Shown piece by piece: positions 16,546-25,151 of a stretch of DNA of 64,000 nucleotides (the stretch's first letter is position 1; each line of letters begins with the position of its first letter). The notes under the pieces are model-generated. The model was not told the DNA's origin. It worked only from the letters and a program-made list of their open reading frames with translations, and did not search any database. The stretch comes from Alphaproteobacteria bacterium. Lineage in GTDB: Bacteria > Pseudomonadota > Alphaproteobacteria > Rhodospirillales > WMHbin7. The position numbers and the translations under genes were made by a program. The stretch is taken from contig JADGAX010000001.1 in NCBI GenBank assembly GCA_015231795.1, forward strand, positions 682,001 through 746,000. The letters are read 5' to 3'.

Positions 16546-17700
16546 TTACGATTTGAGGGGTGATTCAGGCAAAATACCCCTATTTTTTTCCAGCCATTCC
16601 GAGGGCGAGCAGCCCGCATGCTTTTTAAACACCCGGTGGAAAGACGGCAGGGCGTTGAAGCCCGAGGCGAAGGCGATCTGCGTAATTTGTTGATCTGTTG
16701 ATAATAAAAGTCGCTGCGCTTCCTCGACCCGCAATTCGTTCAGCACATCGATCAAGGACTTGCCGAAACCCTGATTGATCACCTTCGATAAACGATGCTC
16801 GGGCACGCCCAGCGCCCTGGCCATGCTTTGGCGGTGGAAATTCTCCTTAAGCTGCGGCCGCTCGTGGTCCAGGTAGCGGCGAATCCGTTCCAGCAGCGCC
16901 AGATCGTCGTCGCCCAGCGGCAAGGGGGCCGGGGGCGGCTGGTCGGCACAAGGCAAAGGCGGCGTCTCGGCCAGGAAGGAGGGGGCCGCCGTCTCGCTGG
17001 CATGCAGGGCGAACTGGCTCGATTCGGGAAAAATGCGAAACATCATGCTGGTCGCCAGATAAATGAAGCCTAAGCCCAGGGTGATGCGGGCAAAAAGCGA
17101 CTCGTCTTGGCTGATCAGGTTGGCATGACCGGCCAGCACCGCCCCCAGCACGGCCAGATTGACGATCACGAGGCCCAGCACCAACCCTCGGCGCTCCTTG
17201 CCCTGGGGCTTGGCCTCGGCTTGGCGCAATTTCACTTCGGCCAGCGCCATCATGGCCAGCAGGATGGTCCCGCCCGCCAACACCTGCCAAAGCTGGGCCG
17301 CCGCCTGGGCTTCCACGCACAGGCTGGCCAGACAGGCATCGTCCATGGGGGCCACGCTCCCCCAATAAAGCAGCGGAGCGCCCGCCAGCGGCGCCAAAAG
17401 GATGGCGAATTGGCGCTTGTCGGGAAGGTGGGCTTCCAGCATCTGCCCGGCCAGCAGATAACTAAGGGCGGGCATGGCCCCCGCCAGGGCCGCCATCAGT
17501 CCTAGCGGCCAGGAAGGCGCGTCGTCGGGCCACAGAGGCAGGCCGAAACCGGCGGCGACGGCCAGAAAGAACAGACCGGCCAACAGGCGGCGCATTCTGT
17601 CGCCCCCGCATCCGGCCAGATAGGCCAGCAGCAACACGCACTGGATCAGCCCCATCAATTGAAAGGCCTGGGTCAGCGACAGCAAGGGATCGGTCATCAT
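16546..17700 (-). CDS. Membrane-bound AraC-family transcriptional regulator
   Basis: About 384 residues. The N-terminal ~230 contain roughly six to seven hydrophobic helices. The C-terminal ~115 form the AraC/XylS DNA-binding domain with two helix-turn-helix units: SMARALGVPEHRLSKVINQG, and ITQIAFASGFNALPSFHRVF followed by GCSPSEWL. Membrane-integral AraC regulators sense signals at the membrane. The ATG at 17700 overlaps the stop of the preceding gene (ATGA). It lies directly upstream of the major pilin gene, so it is a natural candidate for the pilin's regulator; the ligand is unknown. Confidence 0.85.
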   Translation of the reverse strand: MMTDPLLSLTQAFQLMGLIQCVLLLAYLAGCGGDRMRRLLAGLFFLAVAAGFGLPLWPDDAPSWPLGLMAALAGAMPALSYLLAGQMLEAHLPDKRQFAILLAPLAGAPLLYWGSVAPMDDACLASLCVEAQAAAQLWQVLAGGTILLAMMALAEVKLRQAEAKPQGKERRGLVLGLVIVNLAVLGAVLAGHANLISQDESLFARITLGLGFIYLATSMMFRIFPESSQFALHASETAAPSFLAETPPLPCADQPPPAPLPLGDDDLALLERIRRYLDHERPQLKENFHRQSMARALGVPEHRLSKVINQGFGKSLIDVLNELRVEEAQRLLLSTDQQITQIAFASGFNALPSFHRVFKKHAGCSPSEWLEKNRGILPESPLKS

Positions 17701-18401
17701 GGTTGGCCGCCCTCGCCCAAGCGCTGCCATTTGCGGATGCTTTTTTCCATCCCCACCATTTCCTCGGGCGTCAGATGCTTGGCGTCGGTGGCCATGATGG
17801 CGACCAGCAGTGCGATGGCCGCCTCGCGCTCGCCCAGATCGGCCAGGGCGTAGGCGGGCATGGCCCGCGTCCAGGGCGGCAGGTCGGGAATGGGCAGGCC
17901 AGCCAGTTCGCGCGCCACTTCAAGCGCCAGGCTGTTATCCTTCATGCGGTGGCGGGCCAGATAAACCGCATGGGCCAGCCAGCGCCAATTGCGGGCGTAA
18001 TCCTTGGCGGCATGGGCGCGCAGATAGGCCACCACATGGCGCACGTCCTGGCGCTTAGGCGTTATGCCGTAATATTGGGCGGCGATCACCGCCACGTAAT
18101 CCGACAGAGGATCAAGCCCATCCAGCGCCAGGAACCAACCATACAGCCGCTGATAATCGTAATCGGCCAGCGGCGTCACCTGCCCGCCGGTGTCGCCGAA
18201 ATTCTGCAAATGCAGGCCCAGCGCGCGGAACAGGAACTGATCGTCGCCCATGGCGGCCAGCTTCAGGGACAAGGCGGGCGGCGGCGGCGGGGTGATTTCC
18301 TCGTTGGCATGCATGCCCCTGCCCCACGCCCAAACAAGAAGCTGCGCCGCCAACGTCGCCAGCAAGGCCCAGGTGGCCGGGTGCGGCAAGCGAGCCAGCA
18401 T
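17697..18401 (-). CDS. Membrane-anchored protein of unknown function in the pilus cluster (possible PilG-like accessory)
   Basis: 234 residues: one N-terminal transmembrane helix (about 10-28), a Pro-rich linker, then a soluble helical region whose final third reads like TPR-type repeats. I recognise no family. The ATG at 18401 follows the ABC-2 permease stop by one base and has AAAGG eight bases upstream; the stop overlaps the AraC regulator start. In Myxococcus the pilus ABC transporter genes pilH and pilI are accompanied by pilG, a membrane-anchored accessory protein. A similar role here is suggested only by position and topology. Confidence 0.55.
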   Translation of the reverse strand: MLARLPHPATWALLATLAAQLLVWAWGRGMHANEEITPPPPPALSLKLAAMGDDQFLFRALGLHLQNFGDTGGQVTPLADYDYQRLYGWFLALDGLDPLSDYVAVIAAQYYGITPKRQDVRHVVAYLRAHAAKDYARNWRWLAHAVYLARHRMKDNSLALEVARELAGLPIPDLPPWTRAMPAYALADLGEREAAIALLVAIMATDAKHLTPEEMVGMEKSIRKWQRLGEGGQP

Positions 18402-18402
18402 G

Positions 18403-19173
18403 TCAGAACCTTTTGCGGCGCAGGTCGAAAACAGACGCCAGCAGCAGCATCGGCACGTAGACCGCCGTCTGGGCCAGCAGGAACAAGATAGTTTCCAGCG
18501 GCGGCGGGCCATGGACCAGCCAGACCGATTGCGAATAGAGGTCAAGCCTGGGCAGCAGCAGCGACAAAATTTTCAAAAGAAAGCGGACCAGCAGGCCCAA
18601 CGTCTCGCTTTGCGTCTCGTTTTCCAGAACGCGGGATTCGGCCAGCGAGACGAACACGCTCATCAGACGCGCCAGAATGTAAATGCCGCCCGACAGCAAG
18701 GCCGCCGCCACCGCCGTTTCAAGCGCCAAGGCGGCGAACAGGCCAAGCGCCGCCACGATGGCCGCTTCCATGGCCAGCGACAAGGTCCAGACGGCCAGCC
18801 CCGCCCAGCCGGGATGAAAGAAAGACAGGCCCAGCCCCATCGGTATCGCCAGCAACACGGCAACCGACGCCAGGCCCAATCCATAGGCGGCCACGAAACC
18901 CGTTCTTGAAATCGGACGGGCCAGCAGGGTTTCCAATTCGCGGTTTTCGGCCATGCGCCGCACATGGAAGGCCACGAAAATCAGGATGCCCGCCACCAGG
19001 ATGCTGCGCCCGCTGCCCGCCGCCACCGGCAAGGACAATTCGCGCCCTTCGGCCAGGGCGGCCTTGCCCAGCGCGCCCGCCACGGCATAGACCAGCGCCG
19101 TCAACCCCAGAAGGGTGACGAACAGGCGGTCGCGAAGTGCGGTCAGAAGAACATAGCGCAGGGTTGCGGACAT
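18403..19173 (-). CDS. ABC-2 type transporter permease, pilus-associated (PilI-like)
   Basis: 256 residues with about six transmembrane segments and a charged segment after the second (RRMAENRELETLLARPISRT), the pattern of ABC-2 permeases. No ATPase is adjacent. The only unpaired ABC ATPase in the surrounding - strand run is at 5612-6349, so the two probably form one exporter. The gene follows the secretin gene mshL by 40 bases. The substrate is unknown; a role in pilus assembly is inferred by analogy with PilHI. Confidence 0.75.
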   Translation of the reverse strand: MSATLRYVLLTALRDRLFVTLLGLTALVYAVAGALGKAALAEGRELSLPVAAGSGRSILVAGILIFVAFHVRRMAENRELETLLARPISRTGFVAAYGLGLASVAVLLAIPMGLGLSFFHPGWAGLAVWTLSLAMEAAIVAALGLFAALALETAVAAALLSGGIYILARLMSVFVSLAESRVLENETQSETLGLLVRFLLKILSLLLPRLDLYSQSVWLVHGPPPLETILFLLAQTAVYVPMLLLASVFDLRRKRF

Positions 19174-19213
19174 TGGTTCTCACCCTTCTCCTTGAAAAGG
19201 TGACCCTGCGGCG

Positions 19214-21238
19214 TCAGAAGGTCAAGGGGCGCGGGTCGCGGGTATATTTCTGGTAAAGATCACGATCGGCCGGGCTGACCGACTTTTCGGGGGCCTTGAT
19301 CACGCTGGCCCGGATCAGGACCACCAGTTCGGTCACCGCCACCGAATCGGCCTGCGCCTTGAACAGATTGCCCAGCAGCGGAATGTCCTGGGCACCGGGA
19401 ATGCCCTGCGTGTCCTTCTGGATGCGCTCTTGCATCAGGCCACCCATGATGATGGTGCGCCCGGTTGGAATGGTGACCACCGAATCCATCTCGCGCACTT
19501 CGACCACCGGCACCGCCGAGGTGATGGTCGATCCCGCCGCCGCCGCCTGCAAATCGACAGCCGGATCGTTGACCCTTCTGGCGATGCGCGAAATGGTGGG
19601 GCGCAAGCCCAACGCAATCTCGTCGGTATCCAGATTGACCGAGGGCTGCACCGTCATCACCAGACCGATCGGCACGGTGTTCATGGTGCTGGTGTAGTTG
19701 GTCGAGCTGACGCCGTTGTTGACCGTGGTTTGAATTTCCGTGCGGAAATAAACCTCGTTTTCGGCCACCTTCAGCACCGCCGTCTGATTGTTCATCACGG
19801 TCAGGCGCGGACTGGACAACGTGCGCACGGTGCCGAATTCCTTGATCAGCGACACCAAGGCCCCGATATCCTGGTTCAGATAGCCCAGCGTCATGACGCC
19901 GGTCGCCGCAGAGGAAAACGTGGTAAAGGGCGGGCCGGTGGTCGGCAAGGTGGTGGTGGTGGTGCCCGAGGCGTTCGTGCTGGAAATGCCCAGCGGCGCC
20001 GCGAAATTGATGTTGCGGTCGGTCAGCGAACGCCAATTGATGCCGGTCTTGAAGGCGTCGGCCAGCGTGACCTCGACCACCTTGGCCTCGATCAGCACCT
20101 GCGTGCTGATGGCGGCCTTGACCTGATCCAGATAGGCCTTGACCAGCTTTTGCTGGCGCGAATTTCCGAAGATGGTGACAAGGCCCGCCTGCTTGTTCAC
20201 GCTGTGATAGCTGAGCGTGGGCGACGTATAGGCGGCCGAAGCCGAAGCCGCCTGGGCGCTGGCGCCGGAAGATGGGTCGGTGGCTGCGCCGGCGGCGGCT
20301 GGTTGAGCGCCATCATTGGTGGCCTGATTGACGGCATTGGTGGTGGCAGCCGCCACGCCCTGGGCCGCCGCCGCCGGATTGGCGACGTTCTGCGCCTTCA
20401 AAGACATTTGCGAACCGGAGGTCTGCGATGCCCCTTGCTGGCTGGCGCCATTGGGATTGGCGGCGGGCTGCGCCGACGTCGCGTTCGGATTGACCTTGCC
20501 TAACTGGGATTGCGACAAGGTGGGCTGATTGCGCGGATCGGAATTTTGCAAGATCTGCTTGATGTTGTCGCCCACCTCTTTCCAAAGATCGGCTTCCGAC
20601 GAACCATCGACCGAACTGGACGAGGAATTGCCGCCCGCAGCACTGCCGCCCGAGACGGCGGCGAAGACGTCGGTATTGGTTTCAACTTTGCTCGCACTTT
20701 TGCGAATCAGGTTGATCGCATCCAGGCGGTAATTCACCTGATACATGGTGTCCAGCTCGACCCTGAGAACATTGTTCTTCAGGCTGTAGCGCAATCCGGC
20801 CAGTTCTGCGATGCGGTCGATCACCTGGGGGAACGGGCGCTCATGCGCCGAAAAGATGATGCCGCCAGATACGTTGGGATCAAGTTCAAGATCGACCGAC
20901 GCCTTGCGGGTCAGTTCCATCAGAACGTCTTTTAAGGGGACGCTGTCGTTCACCTCGATCGAGACCAGACGGGTCTCCAGCGAATTGGGCGGCGCGGGAG
21001 CGGCCAGCACGGGCTGAAGATCGGGAATCGGCGGCGCTTCCTTGGGCTTGGCCTCGGGCGGGCGGCGATCCTTCAGCGCCTCGTAATCATCCTTGGACAG
21101 GCCAGCGGCGCGGTCGTATTTCAGGTCCTTGTCGTTGCAGCTGGACAGGGAAAGCACAGCCATAAGGGCGGCAAGGACGACCAGTCCCCGCCCGGCTCTG
21201 CGTCGCAAGTCCTTCAACTGTCCGTCCCGATTACCCAC
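19214..21238 (-). CDS. mshL: MSHA-type outer-membrane secretin MshL (lipoprotein)
   Basis: About 674 residues. The N-terminus has a lipoprotein signal ending in LSSC (Cys34 from the chosen start). A secretin/TonB short N-terminal region follows (VNDSVPLKDVLMELTRKASV), then a long Ser/Asn/Ala/Gln-rich insert, and the C-terminal secretin domain (ISTQVLIEAKVVEVTL, FGTVRTLSSPRLTVMNNQTA, VPLLGNLF). It forms the outer-membrane pore for the pilus. The start is uncertain: the GTG at 21238 gives a normal lipoprotein signal and has GGAG just upstream, while a start at 21346 would put 36 atypical residues in front. Confidence 0.88.
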   Translation of the reverse strand: MGNRDGQLKDLRRRAGRGLVVLAALMAVLSLSSCNDKDLKYDRAAGLSKDDYEALKDRRPPEAKPKEAPPIPDLQPVLAAPAPPNSLETRLVSIEVNDSVPLKDVLMELTRKASVDLELDPNVSGGIIFSAHERPFPQVIDRIAELAGLRYSLKNNVLRVELDTMYQVNYRLDAINLIRKSASKVETNTDVFAAVSGGSAAGGNSSSSSVDGSSEADLWKEVGDNIKQILQNSDPRNQPTLSQSQLGKVNPNATSAQPAANPNGASQQGASQTSGSQMSLKAQNVANPAAAAQGVAAATTNAVNQATNDGAQPAAAGAATDPSSGASAQAASASAAYTSPTLSYHSVNKQAGLVTIFGNSRQQKLVKAYLDQVKAAISTQVLIEAKVVEVTLADAFKTGINWRSLTDRNINFAAPLGISSTNASGTTTTTLPTTGPPFTTFSSAATGVMTLGYLNQDIGALVSLIKEFGTVRTLSSPRLTVMNNQTAVLKVAENEVYFRTEIQTTVNNGVSSTNYTSTMNTVPIGLVMTVQPSVNLDTDEIALGLRPTISRIARRVNDPAVDLQAAAAGSTITSAVPVVEVREMDSVVTIPTGRTIIMGGLMQERIQKDTQGIPGAQDIPLLGNLFKAQADSVAVTELVVLIRASVIKAPEKSVSPADRDLYQKYTRDPRPLTF

Positions 21239-21388
21239 CGTCTCCAAATCCCGGATACCCGTTGCACCCCAGGGCAGGCATCTTTGCCCCTGCTTATAGC
21301 TCTTCCAATCCAACTCACAATATATAGGGCTTTTTTGGGTTTGCATCAACGAGATATTGTTGGCCGCGACTCGGCGGATTTCCTGGGT

Positions 21389-22135
21389 TTAGCGTATTAC
21401 GGGCAGAACGGCCAAGGTCAGGAACAGGGCCGCCGCCAGGGCGGGACCAAAGGGGAACACCTTGTTCCCGGTCGCCAGCCGCCAAATCAATCCGAAAGCA
21501 ACCCCCAAAAGGCCGGCCAGCAGCAAGAAGGTCGGCAGGGCCGCCAGCCCCAGCCAAAGACCAGCCACGCCCAGGAATTTCACGTCTCCCATCCCCAGGC
21601 CATGACGCTTCTTGAGGGCCAAATAGGCGAAGCGCAGCAGCAATCCCACGCCCAAACCCAGCCCCCCGCCCAGAATCATGTCTTGCCATTCGGCCTGGGT
21701 CGATGCCTGCCAGCCCAAGGCCAGCAGCGCCAAGCCGCCTTGAATGGGATCGGGCAGAATGCGCATCTCGAGATCACTAACGACCAGCACGACCAGCCCC
21801 GCCCCCAGAAAGGCCAGACACACGGCGGCCCATAAATTGGGGGCTAGCGCCAAGGCGGCCAGGAACAAGGCGGTGACCGCCAGTTCTATCCAAAGATAGC
21901 GGGAAGAGACCGGCGCCTTGCAATGACGGCAGCGGCCCTTGGCCAGCAGCCAGGAAAGAACGGGAATCAGATCGCGCGCGCCCAACGTGGCGGCGCAAGA
22001 AGGACAGCGCGAGCGGTCGAAGATCACCGGCTGGCGCCTGGGCAGGCGATAGGACAACGCCCCGGCCAGACTGCCCGTCGCCAAACCGTAAAGCGCGAAG
22101 ACGATGTAAAGCAGGGGCGCCGGAACGCTCTCCAA
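21389..22135 (-). CDS. Prepilin peptidase / N-methyltransferase (PilD family)
   Basis: About 248 residues with several transmembrane helices. The N-terminal zinc site is CPSC (44-47) and CRHC (69-72). The two catalytic Asp residues are in VVSDLEMRILPD (Asp121) and GMGD (Asp184), the GxGD aspartyl protease signature. It cleaves prepilin leaders after Gly and methylates the new N-terminus, and its substrates here would include both GFTLIE proteins in the window. There is no ATG. TTG at 22135 has AGGA nine bases upstream; TTG at 22141, overlapping the mshM stop, is the alternative. Confidence 0.9.
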   Translation of the reverse strand: MESVPAPLLYIVFALYGLATGSLAGALSYRLPRRQPVIFDRSRCPSCAATLGARDLIPVLSWLLAKGRCRHCKAPVSSRYLWIELAVTALFLAALALAPNLWAAVCLAFLGAGLVVLVVSDLEMRILPDPIQGGLALLALGWQASTQAEWQDMILGGGLGLGVGLLLRFAYLALKKRHGLGMGDVKFLGVAGLWLGLAALPTFLLLAGLLGVAFGLIWRLATGNKVFPFGPALAAALFLTLAVLPVIR

Positions 22136-22137
22136 TA

Positions 22138-23178
22138 TCAACGGTCCTGAAGCTGGCGCGCCTCGGGTCCGGGCAGGGCCGCGGTCTGGGTGCTTTCGAC
22201 GGCAGGAACGCCACTTTCCAGCAGGCGGGCCAGAAAGCTCGATCCTTTGAAATCGCCGATCGGCAGCAAGAACAGCGCGATGACGGCGGCCAGCGCCGCT
22301 TCCGCCGCCAAGGCGGCCCACAAGACGCGCCTTGTCGTGGTTCTGTCCAGAATGGAAACGGGCGAGAACAACAGATCCTTGGAATCGGCGATTGCGTCCT
22401 CGACATGCGAGCGCTCGACGCGCGGCGCCGTCTCGGAATAAGCCACCAGCAGGGCCTTTTCGCTTAAGATGTTCAGCAAGCGCGGAATGCCGCGGCTGGA
22501 TTTGGCCATCAGGGCCAAAGCCCCTTTCGAGAACAGTTCGCGCCGATTGCCCTTGCGCCTGGTGCAAGACAGGCGGTGGCGCACATATTGCTCGGCCTCG
22601 GCGCTGGTCAGCTTGCGCGTATAGAAACTATGCACGACCCGCTGATTGAGCTGGCGCAATTCATAGCGCTTCAGCAGGGCATCCAGTTCGGGCTGGCCGA
22701 ACAGCACGATCTGCAGCAGCTTGTCGTGTTCGGTTTCCAAGTTCGACAGCAGACGCAGGGATTCCAAACCTTCGACGCCCAGCGCCTGCGCCTCGTCGAC
22801 GATCAAGATGGGCATATGGCCCTGGGCATGCTTTTCCAGCAGAAAATGGCGCAGCGCCTCGTAGGCGCTTTCGCGCGAGCCGGGCTGAACGCCGAATTCC
22901 GTGCAGACCGTATCGACCAGACGTTCCTCGTCGCGCTCGGGCGCGTTGATGTAGGCCAGCGGCTGCACATCGTTCAGCGCATGCAAAAGGATGCGGCACA
23001 ACATCGTCTTGCCGGTGCCGATGTCGCCCACCACCTTGATCACGCCCGCCTGCTGCTTGAGCGCATAGACCACCGCCTGCGCAATGCCGGTGTGTTCGGC
23101 CGTGTGCATGTACAGTTCAGGGTTCGGGGTTAGCGTGAACGGCTTTTCGACCAATCCGAAATGGGCCAGATAGGGCAT
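22138..23178 (-). CDS. mshM: MshM/ExeA-type AAA ATPase
   Basis: 346 residues. The N-terminus HFGLVEKPFTLTPNPELY is typical of ExeA/MshM. Walker A is GDIGTGKT (51-58) and Walker B PILIVDEAQ (123-131). After the AAA domain a single transmembrane helix (about 288-311) anchors the protein, leaving a short C-terminal tail outside the cytoplasm. ExeA-type ATPases act with peptidoglycan-binding partners to place the secretin. It starts 3 bases after mshN. Confidence 0.88.
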   Translation of the reverse strand: MPYLAHFGLVEKPFTLTPNPELYMHTAEHTGIAQAVVYALKQQAGVIKVVGDIGTGKTMLCRILLHALNDVQPLAYINAPERDEERLVDTVCTEFGVQPGSRESAYEALRHFLLEKHAQGHMPILIVDEAQALGVEGLESLRLLSNLETEHDKLLQIVLFGQPELDALLKRYELRQLNQRVVHSFYTRKLTSAEAEQYVRHRLSCTRRKGNRRELFSKGALALMAKSSRGIPRLLNILSEKALLVAYSETAPRVERSHVEDAIADSKDLLFSPVSILDRTTTRRVLWAALAAEAALAAVIALFLLPIGDFKGSSFLARLLESGVPAVESTQTAALPGPEARQLQDR

Positions 23179-23181
23179 GCG

Positions 23182-24729
23182 TCACCTCGTCCTTAGATAG
23201 CTGAGCCGTTCCTTGACCTGTCCCACCGGCATGGGCAGCGCCGCAACGCTTCCCCTGGCGGCCAGATTGAGAACGGTTTCGTAGGAATTTGCCGCTTCAG
23301 AAGACATGCCGGCTCGGTCTTGCATGACGGCCAGATTGAAGCGGTACAAAAGATTTTCGGGCGCCAACTGAACCGCCAGCCCCAGATAGCGGATGGCGGC
23401 GGAAAGATCGCCCGACTGGGCGTAAAGATTGGCCATCTGGGCGGGAATGGGGCTGAAGCCCGGATTGTCCTGCTGCAGCATTTCAAGCTGGCGCAGCGCG
23501 TCCCTGGGATCTTCCGATCCGTACAGAGACATCAGATTGGCCAACACCTCGCGATTGCCGGGGCTGATCGCCAGGGCCTGTTGGTACAGGCCGCGCGCCT
23601 CGCCCATTTGGCCCAGCTTGTGAAGGGCCGCGGCGCGTCCCATCAGGGCCGACAGGTTCTTAGGCTCGCGCTTCAGGACTTCGCCGTAAAGAATGGCAGC
23701 CCCCTCGAACTGGCCGGACATCAAGCGCGCATATGCCATCTCGGAGTCTTCGCGCACTTGGCTGGAACTTGTGCCCACGCGCACCATGTCAAGCTTGGTG
23801 TCGCCGCCGGGAACGACCACGCTGGGCGTGCCCGAAGCCTTGCGCACGTCGATTTGGGGCGTTACGGCGCCCTGCGCCTTGCGGGCGCGCACATCAGCCA
23901 ACAGGCCGGGCAGATCGACAGCCGCTTTGTCGGCGATGTCTTTTTCCTGGGTCGTGCGGCGACCGGCCTCGGCGACCACCCGGTCAACGGCGGCGTCGGC
24001 ATCGCTGACGGCAGGCGACGACGGAATGTATTTGGGCACTCCAACCGGAGCCGCAGGCGGCTGAGCGGCAGCCTCGGGGGCGGGAGCATCCTGCTTGGGT
24101 TCTTCGACCTTGGCCGGTTCGGCAGGGGCTTCGACGGGCGCTTCGACCGGCGCTTCGACGGGGGGCTTGGGTGCTTGTGCGAGTTGGCGGGGCTTGCGCG
24201 GCGGCGGCGGCTGACGGGCGGGTTCTTCTCCCATCAACTCCTCATAGATCGCCAGCGTGTCGTCGCCGAAATAGTAAAGGGCGCCCAGCGTGCCGCCCAA
24301 TGACGTCACCAACACGATCAACGCGATGCGGAAGGGACGCGGGCTGGGACGCCCCATGCTTTCGCTAAGGCGGACGCGCCCACCCAGGCTGCCCAGACGC
24401 TTCAAGCCATCCATGTCGAAACGGCGCTTGGCGGGAACGCCGTCCAACTCAGGTTCGGACGCGGGCGCAACATACCGATTGAGATCGGCAACTCCGTGCC
24501 CGGCGCTGGAAGCGGCGGCGGCCAGGGCTTGCCACATGGCCGAATGAGCGGCGGGCCTGCGGGAAAGGGCCGGATTTCTTGGGGTGGGCGGTTGGGGCTG
24601 GGATTGCGGGCGCGAAGAGTATGAAGGCTGGGCGAAAGAAGCCTGGGACCCCGGCAAAACGCCAGCCGAACGGTGCCGGGCCTTATTGGCCTCGGCAGCT
24701 TTCGCCAGCGCTTTGAAGAGAACACTCAT
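23182..24729 (-). CDS. mshN: MshN-like TPR protein, first gene of the pilus operon
   Basis: 515 residues. The N-terminus MSVLFKALAKAAE resembles that of MshN. A Pro/Ser-rich cytoplasmic part leads to one transmembrane helix (about 135-154). Then comes a Pro/Ala/Glu linker with three PVEA copies, and finally four to five TPRs (about 330-510; for example NLSALMGRAAALHKLGQMGE). It would scaffold the inner-membrane part of the pilus machine. It is the most upstream gene of the - strand run; the 421-base gap before it holds the likely promoter. Confidence 0.75.
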   Translation of the reverse strand: MSVLFKALAKAAEANKARHRSAGVLPGSQASFAQPSYSSRPQSQPQPPTPRNPALSRRPAAHSAMWQALAAAASSAGHGVADLNRYVAPASEPELDGVPAKRRFDMDGLKRLGSLGGRVRLSESMGRPSPRPFRIALIVLVTSLGGTLGALYYFGDDTLAIYEELMGEEPARQPPPPRKPRQLAQAPKPPVEAPVEAPVEAPAEPAKVEEPKQDAPAPEAAAQPPAAPVGVPKYIPSSPAVSDADAAVDRVVAEAGRRTTQEKDIADKAAVDLPGLLADVRARKAQGAVTPQIDVRKASGTPSVVVPGGDTKLDMVRVGTSSSQVREDSEMAYARLMSGQFEGAAILYGEVLKREPKNLSALMGRAAALHKLGQMGEARGLYQQALAISPGNREVLANLMSLYGSEDPRDALRQLEMLQQDNPGFSPIPAQMANLYAQSGDLSAAIRYLGLAVQLAPENLLYRFNLAVMQDRAGMSSEAANSYETVLNLAARGSVAALPMPVGQVKERLSYLRTR

Positions 24730-25151
24730 CGGTCCCAGAACCCGCTACACATAATATGTCGACGATCCTGCCTAACAGGCATGCGGCTAAGATTCGGTTA
24801 ATTCTAGAAAAGCCCGGAATTAGGCGTTTTTTCGTCTTTGCACGGACCAGCGGGTTAACGCCAGGAGAACGTTCATTTCCAATGGGTTGAAGGATATCTC
24901 CCACAATAGGAGGGAGGCATTGCCGGATCGGGCGCGACATTTTGTGGTTTGTGAAGAAAAGGACGACTCGGCGAATTCTATCTCCGAGTCGCGGCAATTT
25001 CAGGTATTCGCAAAGCGAAACCTGGCAAATTACTTAGTGTAAAACAAGTATTCGCGGGCGCCGGTCCATGGCGCCGCCCCTTCCGCATGCGCCCTTGACA
25101 CCCCCGCCCAGGCAGGTAGGTTTCTTGGAAGCAGACTGGCCGGGAGCGCAA
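24730..25151. promoter_or_regulatory. Divergent intergenic region between the pilus operon and the liv operon
   Basis: 421 bases with no convincing gene. It must hold the - strand promoter for mshN and the + strand promoter for livH. Near mshN is the palindrome ACATAATATGT (about 24750-24760), which contains a TATTAT box on the - strand. Further right, 24964-24991 is a perfect 8-bp inverted repeat (CGACTCGG/CCGAGTCG, 12-base loop). The octamer GTATTCGC occurs twice (about 25003 and 25049). A short reading frame on the - strand here has no ribosome site or recognisable product. Confidence 0.6.

Noticed and set aside
24683-24997. A 104-codon - strand open frame in the pilus-liv gap
   Set aside because: It overlaps the mshN start in another frame, has no ribosome site and no recognisable sequence; better read as regulatory DNA.
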